Source: Candidatus Aenigmarchaeota archaeon CG_4_9_14_3_um_filter_37_18 (GTDB lineage: Archaea; Aenigmatarchaeota; Aenigmatarchaeia; CG10238-14). Taken from it: 14,197 nt of DNA. The stretch lies in contig PFTQ01000053.1 of assembly GCA_002789635.1 (NCBI GenBank), positions 1 to 14,197 on the forward strand, written 5' to 3'. This document shows positions 6,498 to 11,964 of this stretch, in pieces (position 1 is the stretch's first letter; each line of letters starts with the position of its first letter). The position numbers and the translations under genes were made by a program. The notes below the pieces were generated by a model, which was given only the letters and a program-made list of their open reading frames with translations, did not search any database and was not told the DNA's origin.

Positions 6498-6751
6498 GCA
6501 AAGAAGCAGTTTTTTCCATTTTGAAATCCTATTTTTTTAGTTAAATGATTTATGAATACCTAATATTTAAAATTATATACAGGCATGAAACATATGGCTT
6601 CTTTTATATCTTAGAATCAATTTTTCAGCAGTTTCCCGGGGTAGAAAAAATACTTCTGACATGGAAAAAACCCGGTTTGCATTCGAGGAAACAAATCAGT
6701 AACCTTTATATTTTTAACTTGATACAACTAATTAATCTTAAACGTGATTTA
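6498..6751. other. Gene-poor spacer upstream of L40e
   Basis: An open frame runs from 6545 in phase with L40e, but the extra 69 codons are rich in Ile, Phe and Tyr and match nothing in the L40e family, so I treat this as non-coding leader. A TATA-like CTTTATATTTTT (6700-6711) could start the L40e mRNA near 6728. A weak imperfect hairpin (CCGGGGT with ACCCGG, 6636-6675) is present. No RNA gene is convincing here. Confidence 0.45.
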
Positions 6752-6928
6752 ATGGTCAGAAAAATATTTCCTGAAGCTGTTAGGCGACTTTATAACAGGG
6801 TTTTTGTATGCAGAAAATGCAAAAGTAAGATCAGGACAGACTACTCAAAAGTTAAAAATGGAAAAGTCAAATGCAGAAAATGCGGCAGCAAGAGCCTGCG
6901 CCCAAAAAGAAAAGAAAAGAAGGCGTAG
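6752..6928 (+). CDS. rpl40e: Large-subunit ribosomal protein L40e
   Basis: A 58-residue zinc-ribbon ribosomal protein. The N-terminal FPEAVRRLYNRVFVC and the C-terminal CRKCGSKSLRPKRKE are the hallmark L40e segments. Zinc ligands are C20/C23 and C41/C44. The linker between the two Cys pairs is 17 residues, longer than the about 10 of many archaeal L40e proteins, and is rich in Lys. ATG 6752 was chosen because it gives the family N terminus; GTGA a few bases upstream may act as a weak SD. The next gene starts 3 bases after the stop, so they are likely co-transcribed. Confidence 0.93.
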   Translation: MVRKIFPEAVRRLYNRVFVCRKCKSKIRTDYSKVKNGKVKCRKCGSKSLRPKRKEKKA

Positions 6929-6931
6929 TTT

Positions 6932-7204
6932 ATGGAAAGCAAGCTTGTTAAGGGGTGGCTATCTCAAGGCCTCAAGCCATCTAAAGATTTTGATTTCTTT
7001 ACTAGAAGGTCTGATATGGTTGTTGGAAAAGTTATTGACAAGCCAGCTAAGGTTGAGTATGAATGCCCATTTTGCAAATTCTATGAAATCAAGGAAATAG
7101 AAATGGAAAAAGATTCTAAAGGAAAGAAATTTAAGAGGCCTAAATTCACATGCTCTAGCTGTAAAAAAGTTATTCTGGTGGAAGGATTGAAGAAGGCCAA
7201 ATGA
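6932..7204 (+). CDS. Small zinc-ribbon protein, unassigned
   Basis: A 90-residue protein with a C-terminal zinc ribbon made of C45/C48 (ECPFC) and C74/C77 (TCSSC). The residues between the Cys pairs are strongly charged. The first 40 residues contain a basic stretch and no hydrophobic segment, so it is probably soluble and may bind nucleic acid or the ribosome. I do not recognise the family. It follows L40e by 3 bases, which suggests a translation-related job. Its TGA abuts the stop of the AN1 protein gene on the other strand at TGATCA, leaving no spacer. Confidence 0.78.
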   Translation: MESKLVKGWLSQGLKPSKDFDFFTRRSDMVVGKVIDKPAKVEYECPFCKFYEIKEIEMEKDSKGKKFKRPKFTCSSCKKVILVEGLKKAK

Positions 7205-7498
7205 TCAAGCCAGCATCCTAAGCAATGCTATAAGCAGAACAACCACTCCTATGACAATCAGAAACTCTACCCATATATTCTTCTTTATTATCCCAAATAT
7301 TTTGGACCTGCTTGGTCTTTCAGATGTTTTCACTTCTTTTTTGAATTCCTTTAACTTCCCGGATTTCCATTCATCCAATCCCTGGCAAACATGGTTCTCA
7401 GGCAACTGATGGTCTACACAAAAATATTCTCCGCAGTACCTGCATTTGTAAGGCAGGCCTTCTAAACTTTTCCCGCAATTGGCGCAATAATTATTCAT
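7205..7498 (-). CDS. AN1-type zinc finger protein with C-terminal membrane anchor
   Basis: A 97-residue protein whose N terminus has the full AN1 finger: C5-x2-C8, C19-x2-C22, C27, H30, H36, C38. In eukaryotes AN1 fingers occur in ubiquitin- and proteasome-linked stress proteins; archaeal copies are mostly uncharacterised. A charged linker (about 43-70) leads to a single hydrophobic helix at about 73-95, ending at the C terminus. That makes it a likely tail-anchored protein with the finger in the cytoplasm. It lies 31 bases downstream of the SSB gene on the same strand, with a T-rich gap that could hold a terminator and a weak TATA element. Family call is firm, function open. Confidence 0.88.
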   Translation of the reverse strand: MNNYCANCGKSLEGLPYKCRYCGEYFCVDHQLPENHVCQGLDEWKSGKLKEFKKEVKTSERPSRSKIFGIIKKNIWVEFLIVIGVVVLLIALLRMLA

Positions 7499-7529
7499 AA
7501 AAAATAATAGGAAAATAAAAACAAATTAA

Positions 7530-7829
7530 TTACAGCTTCTTCAATTCCCCCTTTCTAGGCACATTGAGCTGCAATTCCCCTTTAAACTCTGAGATATATC
7601 CGCCTGTTACCTCGATAGTATCCCCTTCGCTTATTTCTTCTATCTGCTTGCCCCAAAGCGTAAGCGGAATAGTTCCGGAATCATCTTCAAGAACAGCAGT
7701 AGCAACATTTGTTTCATACCCCATTCTTGTCTTCACGCTTCTAGGTTCTGATACTTCGGTTACTTTAGCTGTGAGGGAAATATCGCTTAAGCCCAGTTTT
7801 AATTCATTTATCTTCGTCAAAGCCTTCAT
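7530..7829 (-). CDS. ssb: Single-stranded DNA-binding protein, Sulfolobus-type OB fold
   Basis: A compact single OB-fold protein of about 99 residues. LTAKVTEVSEPRSV, AVLEDDSGTIPLTLWGKQ, EGDTIEVTGGYISEFKGELQ and LNV closely follow the order of the crenarchaeal SSB. Counting from ATG 7841, the ssDNA-stacking Trp is W63 (LTLWG), F86 (EFKG) corresponds to the second aromatic contact, and Tyr82 sits where a Trp is common. There is no long acidic or glycine-rich C-terminal tail. The start is uncertain: ATG 7841, ATG 7829 and TTG 7820 are all in frame, and TTG 7820 has the best SD (AAGGAG, 9 bases away). In every case the gene overlaps the end of the TRAM gene, implying coupled translation. Confidence 0.85.
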   Translation of the reverse strand: MKALTKINELKLGLSDISLTAKVTEVSEPRSVKTRMGYETNVATAVLEDDSGTIPLTLWGKQIEEISEGDTIEVTGGYISEFKGELQLNVPRKGELKKL

Positions 7830-8208
7830 CTCCTTCATCATTATCTAAGGTATCTTCCTCTTGTGATTCTTCATCTTCAACCACATCTTCAGCAGGCTCT
7901 TTTTTCAATTCCTTTTCTTTCCCTTCACTTTTGCCGACTTTTTCACCGACTGCAAACTTAGACCTTACCATTTTTATTCTGATCTTGCATTTCTCCCCTT
8001 CTTTTGATTCAGGAACGAATATAACAAAGTTCTTTACCCTAGCTATACCATCCCCTTTTGCTCCGACTTCGCTTATTTCAACGTCGTATTCTTCGCCTTC
8101 ATTTACAGGTTTTGGAAGATCATCTCTTCTTTCCCTAAAACCCCCTCCTCTAAAACCATCGCTTCTTCTATCTCTATCAAAGCGGGGTCTGTCAAATCTT
8201 CTTTCCAT
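7804..8208 (-). CDS. TRAM-domain protein with Arg/Gly-rich head and acidic tail
   Basis: A 134-residue protein. Residues 1-30 are Arg/Asp/Gly/Phe-rich, with RGG-like repeats (RRFDRPRFDRDRR, FRGGGFRERR). Residues 34-88 form a TRAM domain (KPVNEGEEYDVEISEVGAKG, then DGIARVKNFVIFVP), a small beta-barrel that binds RNA. Residues 95-134 are Lys/Glu then almost wholly Glu/Asp. Stand-alone archaeal TRAM proteins are usually shorter and act as RNA chaperones or cold-shock-like factors. ATG 8208 was chosen for its GGAGGT SD at 7 bases. An in-frame ATG at 8247 lies about 27-30 bases after a strong TATA box and could also initiate as a leaderless start, adding 13 residues. It is followed by the overlapping SSB gene. 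Confidence 0.85.
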   Translation of the reverse strand: MERRFDRPRFDRDRRSDGFRGGGFRERRDDLPKPVNEGEEYDVEISEVGAKGDGIARVKNFVIFVPESKEGEKCKIRIKMVRSKFAVGEKVGKSEGKEKELKKEPAEDVVEDEESQEEDTLDNDEGDEGFDEDK

Positions 8209-8264
8209 TTTTTTAACCTCCATAAACTCATAGAAATGAGTAAACATTATCCAATAGAATATAG

Positions 8265-8281
8265 TTAACCTCCATTTATAC
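8265..8281 (-). promoter_or_regulatory. TATA box and first copy of ATGGAGGTTAA upstream of TRAM gene
   Basis: The minus strand reads GGTATAAATGGAGGTTAAC. TATAAAT is a strong TATA box 13 bases past the Cdc48 stop. The overlapping ATGGAGGTTAA recurs 51 bases downstream as the SD region of the TRAM gene. Confidence 0.55.
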
Positions 8282-8293
8282 CCTTAATTATCT

Positions 8294-10597
8294 TTATCCG
8301 ACATATTTAAGTTCATTTGAATCTTCGCTTTCGGTCAATTTTTTTCTAGACCTTTCATCAAACTGCTCATAAAACTTGATTACATCTTTGTCTATGCTGG
8401 CTTTTATATCTTTCAAAGCTTCATCAAAGTCTTTTGCCTCAACTTGTTTGGATTTTTTATTCCTTCTTAAAGCGACCATTCCCGCTTCTCTGATAAGCGC
8501 ATCTATATCCGCCCCAGAAAAGCCTTCTGTTTCTCTGGCAAATTTCTTTAGGTTGACTCCTTTAAGCGGCATTTTCTTGGTTTTTATCTCTAGTATTTTC
8601 AATCTGGCCTTTTCGTCTGGACCTGGAACTAGGATCTTTCGGTCAAACCTTCCTGGCCTAAGCAACGCTGGGTCAAGCATATCTGGCCTGTTTGTAGCTG
8701 CGATTACGACTACATCATGCAGGTCCTCCAATCCAGACAGTTCAGTCAGCATTTGCGATACCACTTTCTCGCTGACATTTTCCCCATAACTCATGCCTCT
8801 TCTTGGGACTAATGCATCTATTTCATCAAAGAATATAATGCTTGGGCTGACCTGTTTCGCCCGCCTGAATAATTCTCTTACTCTTTTTTCGCTTTCGCCT
8901 ACCCATTTACTAAACAACTCAGGCCCTTTTACGGAAATGAAGTTTGCGTTTGATTCTGTTGCCACTGCTTTTGCAAGCATAGTCTTTCCGCATCCTGGGG
9001 GCCCGTACAGTAGAACACCTTTCGGCGGGGTTATCCCAATTTTTTCAAAGCTTTCTGGCGATTTCAGCGGCCATTCAACTGCTTCCTGCAGTCTCTTTTT
9101 CACATCTTCTAACCCCCCAATATCAGTCCATTTGACAGTTGGGATTTCTATCATGACCTCACGCATAGCAGACGGCTCTACTAATTTTAAAGCATTCTGG
9201 AAATCATCTCGCGTTACTGACAGCTTCTCAAGCACATCGCCAGGCAACTGCCCTTCTTCTCTCCATTTAATCTCGGGCAATAACCTTCTCAATGCATACA
9301 TGGCTGCTTCTTTTCCCAGCACTTCCAAATCCGCTCCAACATACCCATAAGTAATTTCTGCAAGCTCATCTAGGTTTACATCTTTTTCAAGGGGCATGTG
9401 CCTTGTGTGAATTTGGAGGACTTCTTTTCTGCCTCTTTTGTCTGGTATGCCTATTTCTATCTCCCTGTCAAACCTACCTGGCCTTCTTAAAGCAGGGTCT
9501 AATGCATTTTCACGGTTGGTCGCAGCAATAACTATGACTTTTCCCCTTTTCTTTAGGCCATCCATTTGTGTTAATAGAGTGGATACAACTCTCCTTTCGA
9601 CTTCTCCTGTAACATCCTCTCTTTTTGGGGCGATAGAGTCTATTTCATCTATAAAAATAATTGACGGGGCATTCTTTTCTGCTTTCTCAAAAATCTTACG
9701 AAGATTTTCTTCGCTTTTGCCGTACCACATGCTCATGACCTCCGGTCCCGCAATAGAATAAAAGTTTGCACCTGACTCATTTGCAACTGCTCTTGCTAGA
9801 AGAGTCTTCCCGGTTCCTGGCGGTCCGTACAATAGCACTCCTTTCGGCGGCTCTATCCCCAACCTTTCAAATAATTCCGGATGCCTTAGCGGGAGCTCGA
9901 TCATCTCCCTGACTTTTTGGATAGCCTGATGTATTCCCCCAACATCCTCGTAAGTAACAGCAGGGACAGTTCTTTTTTCAAGATCAAAATCTTTTGGCAG
10001 TGTAGGCAGTATCTCCAATTCTGTTAAATCAGTAACTCTCACAATACCTTCAGGGTTGGTGCTAGTAACAACAAACCTAGTTTCTCCAGTAGGCATATAG
10101 AAGAAATCTTCAATCCCAAACCCAAAGAAATCCTTAAACATGTCTCCGCCAAAGAATTCATCACCCCTTTCCTTTCTTTTTACAACAGGGCTTGGAATGA
10201 TTATATCCCCTTTGTTCAAAGGCCTATAGTAGATGTTCTGTTTGATTAATGAAGGGCTAATCTGAACGACAATTCCTTTTTGCGCCGGTGCAAGCGTTAC
10301 ATGCTTGGCTTCTTTGACATCGGCCCTTTTTATTTTAACATTATCGCCTACGCCCGCTCCGGTATTTCTTCTCACAAGGCCATCCATTCTTATTACTTTC
10401 AGGCCGGCATCAGATGGGTAAGCCCTTACAGCGATTGCCCCTGAGCTTCTTGAGCTGTGTATTTCAATAACATCGCCTTCCCTTACACCGATCTTCTGCA
10501 TGCTCTCAGAATCCATCCTGACTATGCCTCTGCCAAACTCTTCCCTCTGGGTTAATTCCCCAACCTTAAGTATGATTTCATTTTTCTTTTCAGTCAT
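8294..10597 (-). CDS. cdc48: Cdc48/VAT-type AAA+ ATPase, two AAA domains
   Basis: A 767-residue protein unfoldase/segregase. Residues 1-200 are the substrate-binding N domain (double-psi barrel plus Nc). D1 has Walker A at 258-265, Walker B with D317/E318, pore loop W291-Y292-G293 and Arg fingers R372/R375. D2 has Walker A at 532-539, Walker B with D591/E592, pore loop W565-V566 and Arg fingers R647/R650. All catalytic residues are present. An odd feature is an insertion at about 143-170, rich in Phe, Gly and acidic residues, inside the Nc subdomain. The C terminus ends KYVG, not a strict HbYX motif. Start ATG 10597 has a GGAGGGG SD and follows the upstream 107-residue gene by one base. The protein likely hands unfolded substrates to the 20S proteasome. 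Confidence 0.97.
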   Translation of the reverse strand: MTEKKNEIILKVGELTQREEFGRGIVRMDSESMQKIGVREGDVIEIHSSRSSGAIAVRAYPSDAGLKVIRMDGLVRRNTGAGVGDNVKIKRADVKEAKHVTLAPAQKGIVVQISPSLIKQNIYYRPLNKGDIIIPSPVVKRKERGDEFFGGDMFKDFFGFGIEDFFYMPTGETRFVVTSTNPEGIVRVTDLTELEILPTLPKDFDLEKRTVPAVTYEDVGGIHQAIQKVREMIELPLRHPELFERLGIEPPKGVLLYGPPGTGKTLLARAVANESGANFYSIAGPEVMSMWYGKSEENLRKIFEKAEKNAPSIIFIDEIDSIAPKREDVTGEVERRVVSTLLTQMDGLKKRGKVIVIAATNRENALDPALRRPGRFDREIEIGIPDKRGRKEVLQIHTRHMPLEKDVNLDELAEITYGYVGADLEVLGKEAAMYALRRLLPEIKWREEGQLPGDVLEKLSVTRDDFQNALKLVEPSAMREVMIEIPTVKWTDIGGLEDVKKRLQEAVEWPLKSPESFEKIGITPPKGVLLYGPPGCGKTMLAKAVATESNANFISVKGPELFSKWVGESEKRVRELFRRAKQVSPSIIFFDEIDALVPRRGMSYGENVSEKVVSQMLTELSGLEDLHDVVVIAATNRPDMLDPALLRPGRFDRKILVPGPDEKARLKILEIKTKKMPLKGVNLKKFARETEGFSGADIDALIREAGMVALRRNKKSKQVEAKDFDEALKDIKASIDKDVIKFYEQFDERSRKKLTESEDSNELKYVG

Positions 10598-10598
10598 C

Positions 10599-10922
10599 TC
10601 AAAACCCCTCCTCTAATAATTTTTCCTGTTCTTTATCCAGCAAAACATTGAACATATGCCAGTTAACTTTATTCTCCCATTCCTGCAAAAAACTTAGTAT
10701 TTCATCAACATATTCTTTTCGTATCAGCAGCATTGACTTGTCTATTCTTGTGCATGGGATCTGATCCAGCAAACCTTCCCGTTCGTACGTGTATTTTTTT
10801 TCCTGCTTTGTGACTACCTGCTTCCACCCATACAATTCCCTGAAGAATCTATTCCTCTCGGTATTGCTTTCAAAATTTCTAGACTCGACAGAGAATTTTA
10901 TTAATATGGCTTTTCTTTCCAT
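10599..10922 (-). CDS. Unassigned 107-residue protein upstream of cdc48
   Basis: I do not recognise this protein. It starts MERKAILIKFSVESRNFES with a beta-strand-like stretch. A conserved-looking RFFRELYGWKQV segment (25-36) and a basic/aromatic middle (KKYTYEREGLLDQIPCTRI) follow. The second half looks helical and highly charged (EYVDEILSFLQEWENKVNW). There is one Cys, no membrane segment and no metal motif, so it should be soluble. Its TGA lies one base before the cdc48 ATG, and its last codons contain the cdc48 SD, so translation is likely coupled. It may be a partner, adaptor or regulator of Cdc48; this rests on position only. A TATA box and a 14-base palindrome lie upstream. Confidence 0.8.
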   Translation of the reverse strand: MERKAILIKFSVESRNFESNTERNRFFRELYGWKQVVTKQEKKYTYEREGLLDQIPCTRIDKSMLLIRKEYVDEILSFLQEWENKVNWHMFNVLLDKEQEKLLEEGF

Positions 10923-10934
10923 GCTATCATTTAG

Positions 10935-10948
10935 TGTTTAATTAAACA
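10935..10948. promoter_or_regulatory. Perfect 14-base palindrome in cdc48-operon promoter
   Basis: TGTTTAATTAAACA is a perfect palindrome lying between the TATA box (10969-10977) and the start codon at 10922, overlapping the expected transcript start near 10945. The placement suits a repressor operator, but the AT-rich sequence makes chance palindromes more likely. Confidence 0.4.
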
Positions 10949-10966
10949 ATAACTAATAGGTGTTAA

Positions 10967-10978
10967 AGTTTATAAAGT
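10967..10978. promoter_or_regulatory. TATA element in divergent region
   Basis: AGTTTATAAAGT reads as a TATA box on both strands. Minus-strand initiation near 10945 serves the cdc48 operon; plus-strand initiation near 11000 could serve the small membrane protein pair. Confidence 0.45.
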
Positions 10979-11069
10979 TTTTTGGCATTCGTTCTGTCAC
11001 ATTGACTACTGATGAGAAAGGTGTCACAAAGTGTTGATATGGAATTTGGGTGAACCTCAGAGTGAAATA

Positions 11070-11285
11070 ATGAAAGATAATAATTTAAAGAGAAAAGAGA
11101 GAAGATTATTGATGAGAACTAAAAAAAATATTGTAACAGGATTAGCGATATTGTGTGTAATTTTATCAGTGATTTTCTTGTATAACGGGAAGAATAGTAT
11201 AGCATTTTACTTATTAATCGCAGGGTTCTTGATTTCATTTTTACGTTCAATCATATACGAACTACTTTCAAAATTGGGATTATAA
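11070..11285 (+). CDS. Small two-helix membrane protein
   Basis: A 71-residue protein from ATG 11070 (an in-frame GTG at 11031 and ATG at 11112 are alternatives; GAGTGA 4 bases upstream of 11070 is a weak SD). The first 20 residues are strongly basic (KRKERRLLMRTKK), then hydrophobic helices at about 21-38 and 44-63. The basic N terminus should stay in the cytoplasm, giving a hairpin topology. No family is recognised. Its TAA overlaps the next ATG by one base (TAATG), so the two are probably translated together. Codons are more AT-rich than in the housekeeping genes nearby. Confidence 0.65.
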   Translation: MKDNNLKRKERRLLMRTKKNIVTGLAILCVILSVIFLYNGKNSIAFYLLIAGFLISFLRSIIYELLSKLGL

Positions 11286-11656
11286 TGGATATACCTACTG
11301 ATCTACCAAAATATGTAAGATATGATTTCCTTATGACAATTCTTGGGTTATTTATTATGATTGCTATGGGATATTACTTATTCATCTTTGAAGATGGTGC
11401 TAAATTTAACAACCCTTTATTTTTATCCATATTTTTGATAGGGTCAATTATTTTTCTTTTATATCAAAATGAAATGGCAGAAAATTATAATAAAGAAATA
11501 GAAATAATAAAATTAAGTTATTATAATGATAAGGTAACTTTATTGGAAAGTTTCCTTAAAAAAGATCTTATAACAAAAAAGAAATTGGATGAAATAAAAA
11601 AACAAATGAAAGACGAATTATTATATAAAATCCAATCATCTAACATTCTTCTTTGA
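11285..11656 (+). CDS. Small membrane protein with SHOCT-like C-terminal helices
   Basis: A 123-residue protein. Membrane helices lie at about 15-34 and 43-60, followed by a charged cytoplasmic part. Residues 84-113, containing LLESFLKKDLITKKKLDEI, resemble a SHOCT domain: a short helix, a turn with an IT-x-x-x-L element and a second Lys-rich helix. SHOCT domains are thought to mediate oligomerisation in membrane-associated proteins. Function unknown. It overlaps the preceding two-helix protein by one base (TAATG), and the two could form a complex. It converges with the Cys-rich gene 21 bases downstream. Confidence 0.7.
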   Translation: MDIPTDLPKYVRYDFLMTILGLFIMIAMGYYLFIFEDGAKFNNPLFLSIFLIGSIIFLLYQNEMAENYNKEIEIIKLSYYNDKVTLLESFLKKDLITKKKLDEIKKQMKDELLYKIQSSNILL

Positions 11657-11677
11657 ATCTATCCATTTAATCACATT

Positions 11678-11893
11678 TTATCTGTAAAAATGGCATCTCT
11701 TTACACCACAGTCAAACTTAGGGTCATAGACAGCCCCATTTCTTCTCTCTTCAATAAAACCTTCGGGCAAATCCCTTACTGTAAATGGGCAAACATAGCG
11801 ACGATCAGAATTGCAAACCATTATTGGGATAGCCCCTAAAGTAGATTCTTCACATACCAAAGTTCCTCCACCAACAGGTTGCATAAGTATCAT
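11678..11893 (-). CDS. Cys-rich 71-residue protein, unassigned
   Basis: A 71-residue protein with five cysteines (C14, C27, C35, C62, C67), a Gly-rich start (QPVGGGTLVC) and a polar, Arg-rich second half (CPFTVRDLPEGFIEERRNGA, then VYDPKFDCGVKRCHFYR). There is no membrane helix or signal peptide. A metal-binding or disulfide-bonded fold is possible, but the spacing fits no zinc motif I know. A TATA-like GGATATATTAG (11910-11920) about 22 bases upstream suggests a leaderless message from ATG 11893, which supports this being a real gene; ATG 11884 is an alternative start. It is transcribed divergently from the RHH-nucleotidyltransferase gene. Confidence 0.6.
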   Translation of the reverse strand: MILMQPVGGGTLVCEESTLGAIPIMVCNSDRRYVCPFTVRDLPEGFIEERRNGAVYDPKFDCGVKRCHFYR

Positions 11894-11909
11894 GAAAAAT
11901 CAAAACTAA

Positions 11910-11920
11910 TATATCCTTTT
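11910..11920 (-). promoter_or_regulatory. TATA box of Cys-rich gene
   Basis: The minus strand reads AAGGATATATTAGTT, centred about 22 bases before ATG 11893, matching leaderless initiation. Confidence 0.4.
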
Positions 11921-11928
11921 TCTAACAA

Positions 11929-11964
11929 ATATCATATAGTATAAGCGGTAGTATGATATAGTAT
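11929..11964. promoter_or_regulatory. Inverted and direct repeats over the RHH-nucleotidyltransferase promoter
   Basis: ATATCATA (11929-11936) and TATGATAT (11952-11959) form a perfect 8-base inverted repeat with a 15-base spacer. ATATAGTAT occurs twice (11934-11942 and 11956-11964), 22 bases apart, which is about two helical turns. The first copy lies where the TATA box is expected and the second overlaps the ATG at 11963. This arrangement suits a ribbon-helix-helix repressor such as the one encoded directly downstream; binding is inferred. Confidence 0.55.

Noticed and set aside
6636..6675. CCGGGGT/ACCCGG hairpin before L40e
   Set aside because: It needs a bulge and has a loop of about 27 bases; too weak to call.
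6545..6751. 69-codon N-terminal extension in phase with L40e
   Set aside because: No resemblance to L40e, and a TATA-like element at 6700-6711 places transcription start inside it.
8294..8310. HbYX proteasome-docking motif at the Cdc48 C terminus
   Set aside because: The protein ends KYVG, with Tyr third from the end rather than second; only a loose resemblance.
8376..9761. Long plus-strand open frames antisense to cdc48
   Set aside because: They are complementary shadows of a highly conserved AAA+ gene, with Ser/Phe-rich, family-less translations.
11009..11060. Possible C/D box small RNA (CTGATGA near expected transcript start)
   Set aside because: Box C first base is wrong, and no CTGA D/D' boxes with correct spacing follow.
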